DNA from: Tanytarsus gracilentus | Lineage: Eukaryota; Arthropoda; Insecta; Diptera; Chironomidae | NCBI GenBank assembly: GCA_038502055.1 | Contig: JAXRKN010000042.1 | Coordinates: 2,976,001 to 3,040,000, forward strand | DNA length: 64,000 nucleotides | Direction of reading: 5' to 3' | Shown here: one piece after another, positions 29,747-47,244 of the stretch | Position numbering within the stretch: position 1 is the stretch's first letter | Layout: every line of letters begins with the position of its first letter | Program-made: the position numbers and the translations under genes | Notes under the pieces: generated by a model | The model's input: only the letters and a program-made list of their open reading frames with translations | The model's database searches: none | Told to the model about the DNA's origin: nothing

Positions 29747-30111
29747 AATTTCACGCAACAACTGTTACCAACGCTTCAAAGACAAAAACGGAATTAAATA
29801 AGAAGAAACAACAAAAGCTAATTAACAAAAAATCTTTAATTAAACCTTAAGACATTAAAAAAAAGTTGAGCGAGAAAGTATCCTTAAGTGTAACAGAAAG
29901 GCATTAATTAATTAACTAATTTTATTTTTCTAAAAAAGTGAAAAAAGAAAAACATTTTCAAAAAAGTGCATTAAATGTGATCGAAAAAAGAAAAGAAAAG
30001 AAGAATTAAGCTGACATTGCATCATAAAAAAGAATTATTGTGCGAAATAAATTGGTCATAACTTAATCATACTTTAATACTCACACACATACACACACTC
30101 ACACATCAATC
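29747..30111 (+). other. Antp: Antp 5' UTR part of the first coding exon (predicted)
   Basis: A pyrimidine/AT-rich tract ending TTTCAG at 29741-29746 gives a plausible acceptor, and the sequence from 29747 to the ATG is A-rich leader-like DNA ending in a CA-rich stretch (about 30080-30108). The only upstream ATG I see is at 29975. In Drosophila Antp the coding region is likewise preceded by spliced non-coding exons; the exon supplying the partner donor is not identified with certainty here. Confidence 0.5.
29975..29980 (+). promoter_or_regulatory. Start-stop upstream ORF (ATG TGA) in the Antp leader
   Basis: ATG is followed directly by TGA within TTAAATGTGATCG, 132 bases before the Antp start codon. 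It is the only ATG I find between the predicted acceptor and the Antp ATG. Start-stop elements are known in other systems to stall ribosomes or lower re-initiation; that it does so here is inference and depends on the leader being transcribed as drawn. Confidence 0.4.
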
Positions 30112-38700
<8,589 letters not shown>

Positions 38701-39587
38701 GCAACCTATCTAGATTAAACTACAACAAAAGAGATTCGAAAGATTGTCCAATATTAGAATAAAATGAAGTAAAAGGCGCAGAGTGAAAAATATTTCGAGA
38801 GTAATTAGTCCAAAAAACCACACGATTTTATAGATGTTTTATTGACATAGGATGGAGATGATGATGATAATGGTAATGATGATGAAGAGATAACATGATG
38901 AGATAATGGCATTCACTCACTTTAACCATTTCATTTTCTGTTGTGTGCAATTTCAAGATGAAAAAAAGTTCTATGTAAGATTCGGATCCTCCCTCAAGTT
39001 AGTAATTGCACGATATTGCATATAAAGAAGAAAAAATTAGTTTTTTAGGGCAATGTAAAAATATTGAAAATCACTATAAATTATCTTAACTCTAACTATT
39101 TACATTTGTATGTGAGAGAAATTAAGTAAGAAAAGTTTTCTCTCGTTTTTAAGATATAAAAAAATGCAAACCAACTCATGTGACCTCAAATTTTTTAATC
39201 GATAAGTGAAAAAAGTAAAAATTACATTTTAGGATTAAAAAAGATAAAAATTTATGACGTAAGAAAAAAATCTATAAAAGTATTTGAAATTTTGAAAATT
39301 TTTCTTTAAAGAATCTCAAAAAAAAGATGAAAATGTCTCAAAGCGAAATTGGCAGTCATGCATGGCACCGAAAACTACAATTTCAATAATTTTTCATTTA
39401 GCTTCTCGGCTTATTTTCCTTAAACTATCAATTTTTAACCTCAACTCGCTTGAACCAGTGATTTTCATTTTCATTCTCTCTCTTTTATATAATTTTTAAA
39501 TTTTTTGTAGTTGTGCAATTAGGAAACATTACGAAAAACAGGATTTTTGTTCTTTAATTTTAACCCTTTTATAAATTTTTAAAAAGA

Positions 39588-39593
39588 AATAAA
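39588..39593 (+). terminator. Possible proximal Antp poly(A) signal
   Basis: AATAAA about 0.9 kb after the stop, in an A-rich run. No clear GT-rich element follows. Use of this site would remove all the iab-8/iab-4 matches from the transcript. Confidence 0.2.
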
Positions 39594-39946
39594 AAGTAAA
39601 GGGTTGGGAAAGTTGGAAGGAGATTTAAAAAATTAATTTTAAATTTTTTGAAGTTTTATAAAAAAAATTCACGATTTTAGAAAATTTCAATTTGATCAAA
39701 CTTTTTTTTAATTTTTCTTGCAACTTTCCACCCCAAGAAATTTTTTTCTTACGTGTATCTTGTAAATTTTTATATAAATTGCACATTCTTGAATATTCTC
39801 TTCAATCTCTCACTTAATTTTCCTCTCGTTCAAACATCTCAAAAAAAATTAAATTCATAATAAAAAGGAGGAATTGTTGTGGCCGAGTTCATTCGATATG
39901 ATACCGAGCTGAAAGAATGAGACACGGACATAAGAGAAAAATATTT

Positions 39947-39953
39947 ATACGTA
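39947..39953 (+). promoter_or_regulatory. miR-iab-8-5p 7-mer seed match (ATACGTA)
   Basis: Complement of nucleotides 2-8 of Drosophila miR-iab-8-5p (begins UUACGUAU, from memory). First of the cluster in the predicted Antp 3' UTR; the base after the match is C, so it is a 7-mer rather than an 8-mer. Confidence 0.45.
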
Positions 39954-40024
39954 CAAAAAGTGCTAAGTAAAAATATGATCATGATGAAATTGTATGTAAT
40001 TATTCAAGAGTTTGATTTCTTCAC

Positions 40025-40032
40025 TGTACATA
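40025..40032 (+). promoter_or_regulatory. Pumilio-type element (TGTACATA)
   Basis: Exact match to the Pumilio consensus UGUANAUA in the predicted Antp 3' UTR. It is the only such match I found between the stop codon and 41.5 kb, so it may be chance. Confidence 0.25.
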
Positions 40033-40084
40033 TTACTTAAACTTGATAAAATTTTCTCGATGCCCTCGAAAAAATGAGAATGAA

Positions 40085-40092
40085 ATACGTAA
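40085..40092 (+). promoter_or_regulatory. miR-iab-8-5p 8-mer site (ATACGTAA)
   Basis: Seed match to nucleotides 2-8 plus A opposite position 1, in the predicted Antp 3' UTR. Part of a cluster of identical words. Confidence 0.5.
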
Positions 40093-40210
40093 AAGAAGAT
40101 TTTTGTAGACATTTTTTTTGGTGAATTGCAACAAAATTTTTGAAGAGTTAAAATTCAAAATTACTGAACAGCATGAAAGAAAATTATACGATACGTTTTT
40201 GATGCCACAT

Positions 40211-40218
40211 ATACGTAA
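40211..40218 (+). promoter_or_regulatory. miR-iab-8-5p 8-mer site (ATACGTAA)
   Basis: Second 8-mer, 126 bases after the previous one, followed by an A-rich run. Confidence 0.5.
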
Positions 40219-40892
40219 AAAAAGTGAAGCTTCATAAAAATATTTTTCATGTTTTTTTTTCGAGTTAAAAAAATTAAATTGAGAAAAAAATCAACCTACT
40301 TATAAAAAAGCAAAGAATGAACAAAAAATTGGATATCAACGTATACAACAAAAATTAAATTACAATTTTATAAAAATGAGAAAAAAATTTGAAAAAACCT
40401 TTTTTCCTCTCTCGATGATGACAATGACATTAAATATGGCTTTTTAATTGAAGAATGACTTTTTTGGATGTAGTAATGACCGTATTTCTCTCTCAAATCT
40501 TAAAAAATAGAGAGATCGACTAGCGAATAGTGTAATAAGTAGATTGATATTATAGTTTCCATACGAATGCTCCAAAGTATACCAAAGTAAAATGCATAAA
40601 GAAAATAAAAAGAATCTGAAAAAAATCCTCTCCAACAGTTTTGTGTAGATAAGAAAATGAGTTTAAAAATGAGTTCTTCAAATCCCAGTGAGAGAATTGA
40701 GTTGAAATGATTTTGTGGAAGGAAAATTATTTTTTAAAAACTTTTGAGGTTTAAAATGGAAAGTGAACACGCAAAAATTTTGACTTTTCACGTCCATGAA
40801 AAATTTAATCTTCAAAGTTTTATTAAATTTTTTCCCTCCCAAAATCACGTCAACTAATTTTCACCATCAGCCAGTAAAAAATCTCAAAAAAT

Positions 40893-40900
40893 ATACGTAA
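40893..40900 (+). promoter_or_regulatory. miR-iab-8-5p 8-mer site (ATACGTAA)
   Basis: Third 8-mer in the predicted Antp 3' UTR. Confidence 0.5.
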
Positions 40901-41053
40901 GAATTCTAAATTATACAAAATACACACAATTTTCTCTCATAATAATCTTTAAACAATATATTTTGGCTGCATCGTGACAATGATTTTGTGCCCATAAGAA
41001 GAAGAAAATTCTCCCCAAACTAATTTAAGAATGACCTGAGAGAGCTACGATAT

Positions 41054-41061
41054 GTATACGA
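41054..41061 (+). promoter_or_regulatory. miR-iab-4-5p 8-mer site (GTATACGA)
   Basis: Complement of nucleotides 2-8 of miR-iab-4-5p (begins ACGUAUAC, from memory) with A opposite position 1. iab-4 and iab-8 are the two strands of one Hox-cluster hairpin locus, which is not in this window. Confidence 0.45.
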
Positions 41062-41209
41062 TCAGCATAATAGAAGCTGCCTCCCTATACAAAAAAAGAG
41101 ATAATTCCTAGAAAATTTCATGTCCTAATAATAGCCATATAATGTACGTATGAAAGACTATGGGCACATATACAAAAGAAATAATCATTGAAAAAAATTG
41201 TAAAATGTG

Positions 41210-41216
41210 TACGTAA
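41210..41216 (+). promoter_or_regulatory. Weak miR-iab-8-5p 7-mer-A1 match (TACGTAA)
   Basis: Matches seed nucleotides 2-7 plus A. The same word occurs elsewhere in the window outside any 3' UTR (for example near 3.67, 4.82, 11.1 and 17.1 kb), so taken alone it is weak. A six-base match, TACGTA, also lies at 41145-41150. Confidence 0.25.
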
Positions 41217-41479
41217 GAGATTCCTTTTTGGCATATATTAAAAAATAATAAAAATAATTAACCAGTCAGCAGAAAAAAGAAAACATCTACATAAAACATG
41301 ATTCAGATGAAATGAAAGTATAGATCAAAAAGAAAAATACACACAAGCCGTAAATATTGCAAAAAATAAATAAATAATGAAAATGAGAAAAAAAATACAA
41401 AAAAATATGAAATTGTGATTATTTTGTTACAATAGATTAATATTTAATATATATGATGAAGAAACGATAAAAGGACAAA

Positions 41480-41530
41480 AATAAATTATTGATATAAATC
41501 TCAAAAAAAATTCGATCAATTGTTTGTGGA
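41480..41530 (+). terminator. Candidate distal Antp poly(A) signal and downstream element
   Basis: AATAAA at 41480-41485, possible CA/AA cleavage around 41513-41518, then TTGTTTGTGG at 41520-41529 as a GT-rich downstream element. The order and spacing fit a metazoan poly(A) site. In DNA this AT-rich AATAAA alone is not informative; the GT-rich follow-on raises it above others nearby (for example 41365). Confidence 0.4.
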
Positions 41531-44500
41531 TATTATGCAATCGTTTATCATAAATGTGGTGAACTCAGTGAAGCATGAATTGAGAAAATTAGTGACATGA
41601 AAAAATTCAAAAAATTATTTAATTTCTTAATTTAATTAAATTTAAATTTAAATATTTAACAATTAAATTTAACTAAAATAATTTTATATTTGAAATTTAC
41701 TCCGAAGCAGTTAAAAAATCTTCGAGATTTTTTTTAGGCTAAAACAATTAAAACCTCATCAAGCTCTCTAAAATCCGCAAGTCACTTTTAAAGACACTAA
41801 AAACCATCAATGCAGTGGTAAAAAATAATTTCGATAATTTCTAGTCGAAACTAACAAATTACTTCAAAAATTCCCAAGGAAGTAAAACTTCAAAGAGCAG
41901 CAAAACTTTTTTTTAAGTTCTCTCAAGTCGAATTTCTCAAGTGACTCTAGAGAGCTCAAAGAAGAAAAAATTCTCTCACTGAGCAGTAAAACACGAGTGA
42001 TTGCGAGGGAGACGTCAATATTCACGTCACATTTTTGACGAGAATCTAGTTGGACTTTTCACTCATCAATCGCCATCATGAAAAAGGCACTTACTATTTT
42101 AAGCCGCCTCCCCTTCATCTCTCTCTCGCTCGCTGCACTTCTCTTTTGCCTTCTTCTCCGTTCTTTTACTTCTTCTTTCGTCATTTCATGCTTCTACGAA
42201 AAATCATCACATGTATTTTTTTCAGAAATATTTTCAAGTGTCTCGAGGAATGAAAGTGGATTTTTTTTTGAAAATTTTACAGCCCCAAACGAAATTATAA
42301 GATTTTTATTTCCAGTGATCGTGTCAAAAAGATTTATTAAAGTGTGAAGATAATTAAAACAAGCCATTATCAAAAAAGGCGGTGTAGTTCAATTGAACTT
42401 GAGGTTATCAGGCGTTTTAAGCATCATAACTTAGTACGAGGTAAGTGTCTTTCAGCATGTCCATAAATCATATAATATTTAAAGTTTAAATTGGTATCAA
42501 AAATTTGAGGTTGATGAAATGTTTTTGATCATGAAAGAAATATTTATTCTGAATTTTATAAAAGAATAAATCATTAAAAATTTAATGATTTTTACACGAC
42601 TGTGATTAAAATTCTATGATTTGATTTAAATTTGTTTCAGCTCTTAAAATTTTCATCTAAATTATTTAACTCTTATAAAAGACGAAAATTATATATCGAA
42701 ATATATAAAAAATATCCTGCACTATCTAATTTGGTCTTCATTCTCATGACTTTTAATAAATACAACTTTAAATGTTTTCTTTATTAAAATCACAAATTAT
42801 ATAAACTTAATATTTTAAAATCTATCAATAGTTCTCTCCACTGTTCCAATTCTCATACTTAAAAAACTTTCGACTTAAAAATACCCAAAAAAAGTATTAA
42901 CCAGCTTATGAAAGTCTTGAAAAGCGATTTAGATGCTCGCAAAAAAAAGTTTATAATGGCATGAAAATCTTTTATGGCACATGAAGTGTGAAGAGAACAG
43001 CAAAAAAAGAGATCTCAAAGCCCCATTACACCATAATTGACTCAAAATAGTTTTTTTCTTACCCAGAGAGCGACTTTTTGCCATGAGCTCATTATATCCA
43101 ATCATTGTTTTTGTTTTCTCCGTATAAACTTCGATATTATCGGGTTATGGATGGTGAAGACAAAGAAGAAGACGAAAAGTAATATGCGACTAAATCTTTA
43201 TCTTATTTATAGATTATTATTATGATGATCTTATGATTATGGCCTTTTTGCAATTTTACTTCATGCTGTGTGCAACATAGGAAAGTAAAGTTGTTAGCCG
43301 TCGCTTATCATCACCAACTTTTTCATCACAATCGGCTCGAGCTAATTTCATATCATAAACGAACTTAATGGCACTTTTTTGTACCTCAATTGCATTTCAT
43401 TGTTTTGTGAGTGAATGAGAGAGACAATTCTAGGCTGAACAACCATGTTATTATGTACATGTGTAAAATATGTGTAAAAGTAATTAACGATTATTGTTGC
43501 CATTGTCCATGCTCAATGTATGTTTGTCTTACTTTAAGTTAACATAAGTGAAAAAATGATTAAAATTGATGTTTTGATATTTGGAAAAGAAATAAAGTTT
43601 TACGCTAAAAAATGTTGTGAGAGATTTTAAAATTTAGAATTAAAATTTGAAATTATTTTCTATTTAGATATTAATTTTTTGCTAAAATAAATCAAGTAGT
43701 ACAAATTCAGTAAAATCTAACTCTTAATAACTTTGGTTCAAGTCCTAATTTTTAGATAATTAAATAAGAAAAAATAATTGTCGTTACTTTTAAAAAAAAT
43801 TCAACAAAAATTAAGCAATTTTTTTTTGAAAATTTAAAATATGCAAATTATTCCATTCCACTTAAATTTTTTATTAAGACCTCTCGTTTTGTATTTTGCA
43901 CACTTTTAGCAATAATTATGCTTTGCGTGTGCACCGCCCAAAGTATTGAGTTAAGTCCTATTATTCATTTTGAATAGCACATAAAGAGTGGCCCAGAGTT
44001 GATCAACATGTGGTGCTTGAAGCTCGATAACTTCTGATCAATTCGAGGTGCTTATTTTAATTTACTGGTAAATTTTACTTTTTTCACTTCTCTGCCATTC
44101 ATATTGACGGACGATGTATTTAACTTTCGATCACATTTTTTTTGTCAAGAATCAACTTCGAGAGCCTGAATCTGGTGGTAAAAAAAGGAAGAGGAGAGAA
44201 AAAAATAATGATAAAATATTTATAACAATTTCGAAGAAGGTAACAACAAAAACGCCTAAAAATGATGGCAGAAAATTAAATAAATCGGCAGCTCTTAACT
44301 AAATGAGTTTGTATATTAAATTTAATGGCGTGGCAGTTTTTCAAAATATAAAAAAGCCTGCACCACAGTAAAGCATTTTCTCTCTCTCTCTCTCTCGCTT
44401 GACTCTCAACTCGATGATTTCGTTTTATATTTCTCCTTCTTCTTCTCTTTTGGCACTGTCGAGTGCTCTGTTGATTTTCCACCCGATTATATTGTGCGGT

Positions 44501-45031
44501 TTATTTACATATGTAGAAATATATGGAGCAATTTATCTATTGATAATTATCGCACATCTAACTGTTTTGACCTTAAAATAATTTTAAACTTTTTTAACAT
44601 CAAATTTTAATTTCTACCTTTACGACCACCATTATAATTGGCACAAAAACGCATATTTATGAAGAATTTCATGAAAAACTGGTTCTTTTGCCGCGCGCAA
44701 CATGATAAGAGGAATCTTTTATGTTGAGAGCTAAAAATTGTTTAAAAATTAAAAAGGTTTTGAGTTTAAACTACATCAAAAAATTAAAGTTAAATTTGTT
44801 AATATAAATTTAAAGATTTTTCTAAAAATATATGTTAAAGAAACAGTTTCCACTAGTTTATTAATTTATGCATTCAAATCTTCATCATAAATTAATTTTC
44901 AAATTTTTGTTGAATAAAAAATCAGATTTTCTGCTCTTAAATTTTCAAAAAATCTTACATGATTTTTTTTAAACTTCCATCGCGAACAAGAATTGATCAA
45001 ACCAGTTTCGCCGTTTTTTTTGGTTCGATTG
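41531..45031. other. Spacer downstream of Antp
   Basis: No gene established. AT island at 41.6-41.7 kb; a pyrimidine-rich, GC-richer stretch with an 89-90 codon frame (42078-42347) followed by a consensus donor at 42441; AT islands at 42.5-42.9 and 43.6-43.85 kb, the latter with a B-box-like GGTTCAAGTCC at 43735-43745; TC run near 44380-44395. Confidence 0.5.
42070..42446 (+). other. Possible orphan exon ending in a consensus splice donor
   Basis: The sequence TACGAG before GTAAGTGT at 42441 is one of very few GTAAGT donors I see on the + strand. Upstream lies a GC-richer, pyrimidine-rich stretch with an ATG-initiated frame (42078-42347) whose first 30 residues are hydrophobic like a signal peptide, stopping about 95 bases before the donor. 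It could be a first exon of an unannotated transcript or of a downstream Hox gene, or chance. Confidence 0.15.
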
Positions 45032-45053
45032 CCCTCGTAGCACAAGAAAACTC
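45032..45053 (+). repeat. Left terminal inverted repeat of the foldback-like element
   Basis: Begins CCCTCGTAGCACAAGA; differs from the right end at one position (A/G at base 17). Confidence 0.85.
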
Positions 45054-45060
45054 TTTTTTT

Positions 45061-46200
45061 ACTCTTTAAGAGCTCTTTAAAAGAGTTGTTGCTAAAAAGA
45101 ACTCTAAAAGAACTCTTTAGGATCTTTTTCAACTCTTTTTTAGAGAAATTTTTTAAAATTCGAAGTACTCTTTTTTAACTCCTTAAAAAGAGTTCTTTTA
45201 GAGCTCCTTTTCAACTCTTTTTTAGAGAAAATTTTTATAATTCGAAGTACTCCTTTATCACTCTAAAAAAGAGTTCTTTTAGAGCTCTTTTTCAACTCTT
45301 TTTAAGAGGTAAATTTTTTTACTCTAAAATAGAGTTCTTTAAGAGCTCTTTTTCAACTCTTTTTTAGAGTTAATTTTTCTTTGCTAAAATTACTCTTTTT
45401 TTACTCTAAATTAGAGTTCTTTAAGAGATCTTTTTCAACTCTTTTTTAGAGTTAATTTTTCTTTGCTAAAATTACTCTTTTTTACTCTAAATTAGAGTTC
45501 TTTAAGAGCTCTTTTTCAACTCTTTTTTAGAGTTATTTTTTCTTTGCTAAAATTACTCTTTTTTTACTCTAAATTAGAGTTCTTTAAGAGATCTTTTTCA
45601 ACTCTTTTTTAGAGAAAATTTTTTTTACTAAAATTACTCTTTTTTTTATTCTAAAATAGAGTTCTTTAAGAGCTCTTTTTCAACTCTTTTTTAGAGTTGA
45701 TTTTTCTTTACTAAAATTATTTTTTTTACTCTAAATTAGAGTTCTTTTATAGCTCTTTTCAATTCTTTTTTAGAGTTAATTTTCTTTACTAAAATTAACT
45801 CTTTTTTTATTCTAAAATACAGTTCTTTAAGAGCTCTTTTTCAACTCTTTTTTAGAGTTAATTTTATAAAAATCAAATCACTCGTTTTTCACTCTAAAAT
45901 AGAGTTCTTTTAGAGCTCTTTTTTAACTCTTTTTTAGAGTTGATTTTACTTTACTAAAATTATTTTTTTTACTCTAAATTAGAGTTCTTTTATAGCTCTT
46001 TTTCAACTCTTTTTTAGAGTTAATTTTATAAAAATTAAATCACTCTTTTTTCACTCTAAAATAGTGTTCTTTTAGAGCTCCTTTTCAACTCTTTTTTAGA
46101 GTTAATTTTTCTTTACTAAAATTACTCTTTTTTCACTCTAAAAAAGAATTCTTTTAGAGCTCTTTTTTAACTCTTTTTTAGAGTAGATAATTTCGGATTC
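45061..46200 (+). repeat. Tandem array of an 82-bp unit (about 14 copies)
   Basis: The marker CAACTCTTTTTTAGAG (with small changes) begins near 45130, 45212, 45293, 45354, 45436, 45517, 45599, 45681, 45760, 45842, 45924, 46004, 46086 and 46168. Spacings are 79-82 except one of 61. Each unit also has TTACTCTAAATTAGAGTT and TTCTTTAAGAGCTC, so each contains internal dyads. Neighbouring middle copies are nearly identical, suggesting recent amplification or conversion. Confidence 0.9.
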
Positions 46201-46510
46201 AAAGGACTCTTTTTTAGGAGTTATGAAAGAGTTCTTTTAGAGCACTTTATCAATTTTTAATTAAAGTAAAAAATTTAGAATTGAAAGTCTTCTTTCTTAA
46301 CTCTTACGAATGAGTTTTTTTTCAAAAAAAAATAAAGTAAATATAATTTCAAATTCAAGTTTCAAACAAAATAAAATATAAATGTTCAATACGTTGACTA
46401 ATTTAAATTTTGTTTGAAATTATACGGTATTAATTTACGAAATATCGTACTTTCTAGAATTTCACAACTTAAATATGTCATTTAGTCAAACAGTTTATAA
46501 ATAAATATTT

Positions 46511-46590
46511 GCTGCAGTAGCCCAATCGGTTAAGCGCTCGCGTAGGAGAAAATGTGTCGGGTGAGTCGCGGTTCGAATCCTAACATCGTA
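46511..46590 (+). pseudogene. Degenerate tRNA-like segment inside the foldback element
   Basis: TAGCCCAATCGG at 46518-46529 fits a pol III A box and GGTTCGAATCC at 46570-46580 is a perfect B box, 52 bases start to start. A D-arm (three of four pairs) and an anticodon-like stem (46539-46543 with 46552-46556, including G-T pairs) can be drawn, but the loop has eight bases, the T stem keeps only two pairs and the acceptor arms do not pair. It is therefore not a working tRNA; a tRNA-derived SINE head or relic is the likely origin. Confidence 0.65.
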
Positions 46591-46915
46591 AGTATTAAAA
46601 AAAACTTCAAAATTTTACTAACTTATATTTCTCACACTCAGGAGCAAAAAAGAAGACATGAAACCAAAAAAAAATAAGGATCGAGGTTAATTAAACTAAC
46701 AAAAAAAGTGGAACGGATGGAAAATGAACAACTCTTAAAAAGAGCTCTTAAAGAGTTCTAAAAAAAGAGCTCTTAAAGAGTTCTGAAAAAGAGCTCCAAA
46801 AGAATGAGAAGAAAGAGATCTGAAAAGAAATGAGAAAAAATATTTTTTTATTTTGGGTTTTTTGGAGCTCTTTGAAAGAGCTCTTTAAGTGTTCTTTTAG
46901 AGCTTTTTTTTTACG

Positions 46916-47156
46916 AAAAAAAAAGAGTTAAAAAAGAGCTTTGGGACCTTCAAAAAGAACTCTTTTTTGGAGCTCTTTTTAAGAGCTCTTAAAGAGTTCT
47001 TTTAGAGCTCTAAAAAAGAGTTCTAAAAACGTGCTAAAATATTTTTAGCACTCTTTTTTAAGAGCTCTAAAAGAACTCTTTAAGAGCTCCAAAAAAGAGC
47101 TCCAAAAAAGAGCTCTTTTTGAAGGTCCCAAAGCTCTTTTTTAACTCTTTTTTTTT
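46916..47156. repeat. Near-perfect 240-bp palindrome (hairpin)
   Basis: Outer arms 46916-46958 and 47114-47156 are perfect 43-base complements (both carry the GGGACCTTC/GAAGGTCCC core). Inner AGAGCTC-type words continue the pairing towards a centre near 47040 (GTGCTAAAAT / ATTTTTAGCAC). This is the foldback part of the element. Confidence 0.9.
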
Positions 47157-47222
47157 GGCAAAAAAGAGTTAATAAAGAGTAAAAAAAGAGTTCTTTCAAA
47201 GAGCTCAAAAAGAGCTCCAAAA

Positions 47223-47244
47223 GAGTTCTCTTGTGCTACGAGGG
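47223..47244 (-). repeat. Right terminal inverted repeat of the foldback-like element
   Basis: Ends TCTTGTGCTACGAGGG, complement of the left end. Confidence 0.85.

Larger units (their letters stand above)
38701..41520 (+). other. Antp: Antp 3' UTR (predicted, long form)
   Basis: About 2.8 kb of AT-rich sequence after the stop, without credible ORFs. Its extent is inferred from clustered microRNA seed matches up to about 41.2 kb and from an AATAAA followed by a GT-rich element near 41.5 kb. Shorter forms could end after AATAAA at 38758, 39588 or near 39858. Drosophila Antp also uses more than one poly(A) site with long 3' UTRs. Confidence 0.55.
45032..47244. mobile_element. Foldback-like non-autonomous transposon (2.2 kb)
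   Basis: Bounded by inverted ends: CCCTCGTAGCACAAGAAAAC at 45032-45051 and, on the right at 47223-47244, the complement with 21 of 22 bases matching. Inside, in order: a left end of AGAGCTCTTT-type words, about 14 direct copies of an 82-bp unit, a less repetitive middle (46.25-46.72 kb) with a tRNA-like segment, then inverted AGAGCTC-type repeats including a 240-bp hairpin. There is no transposase frame. The flanks (GATTG on the left, TGTTT on the right) show no clear target-site duplication beyond a possible TG. The structure resembles the Foldback/Galileo type in flies, but the end sequence is not one I recognise. Confidence 0.85.

Noticed and set aside
46511..46590. Functional tRNA gene
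   Set aside because: A and B boxes are present but the acceptor and T stems do not pair and the anticodon loop has eight bases.
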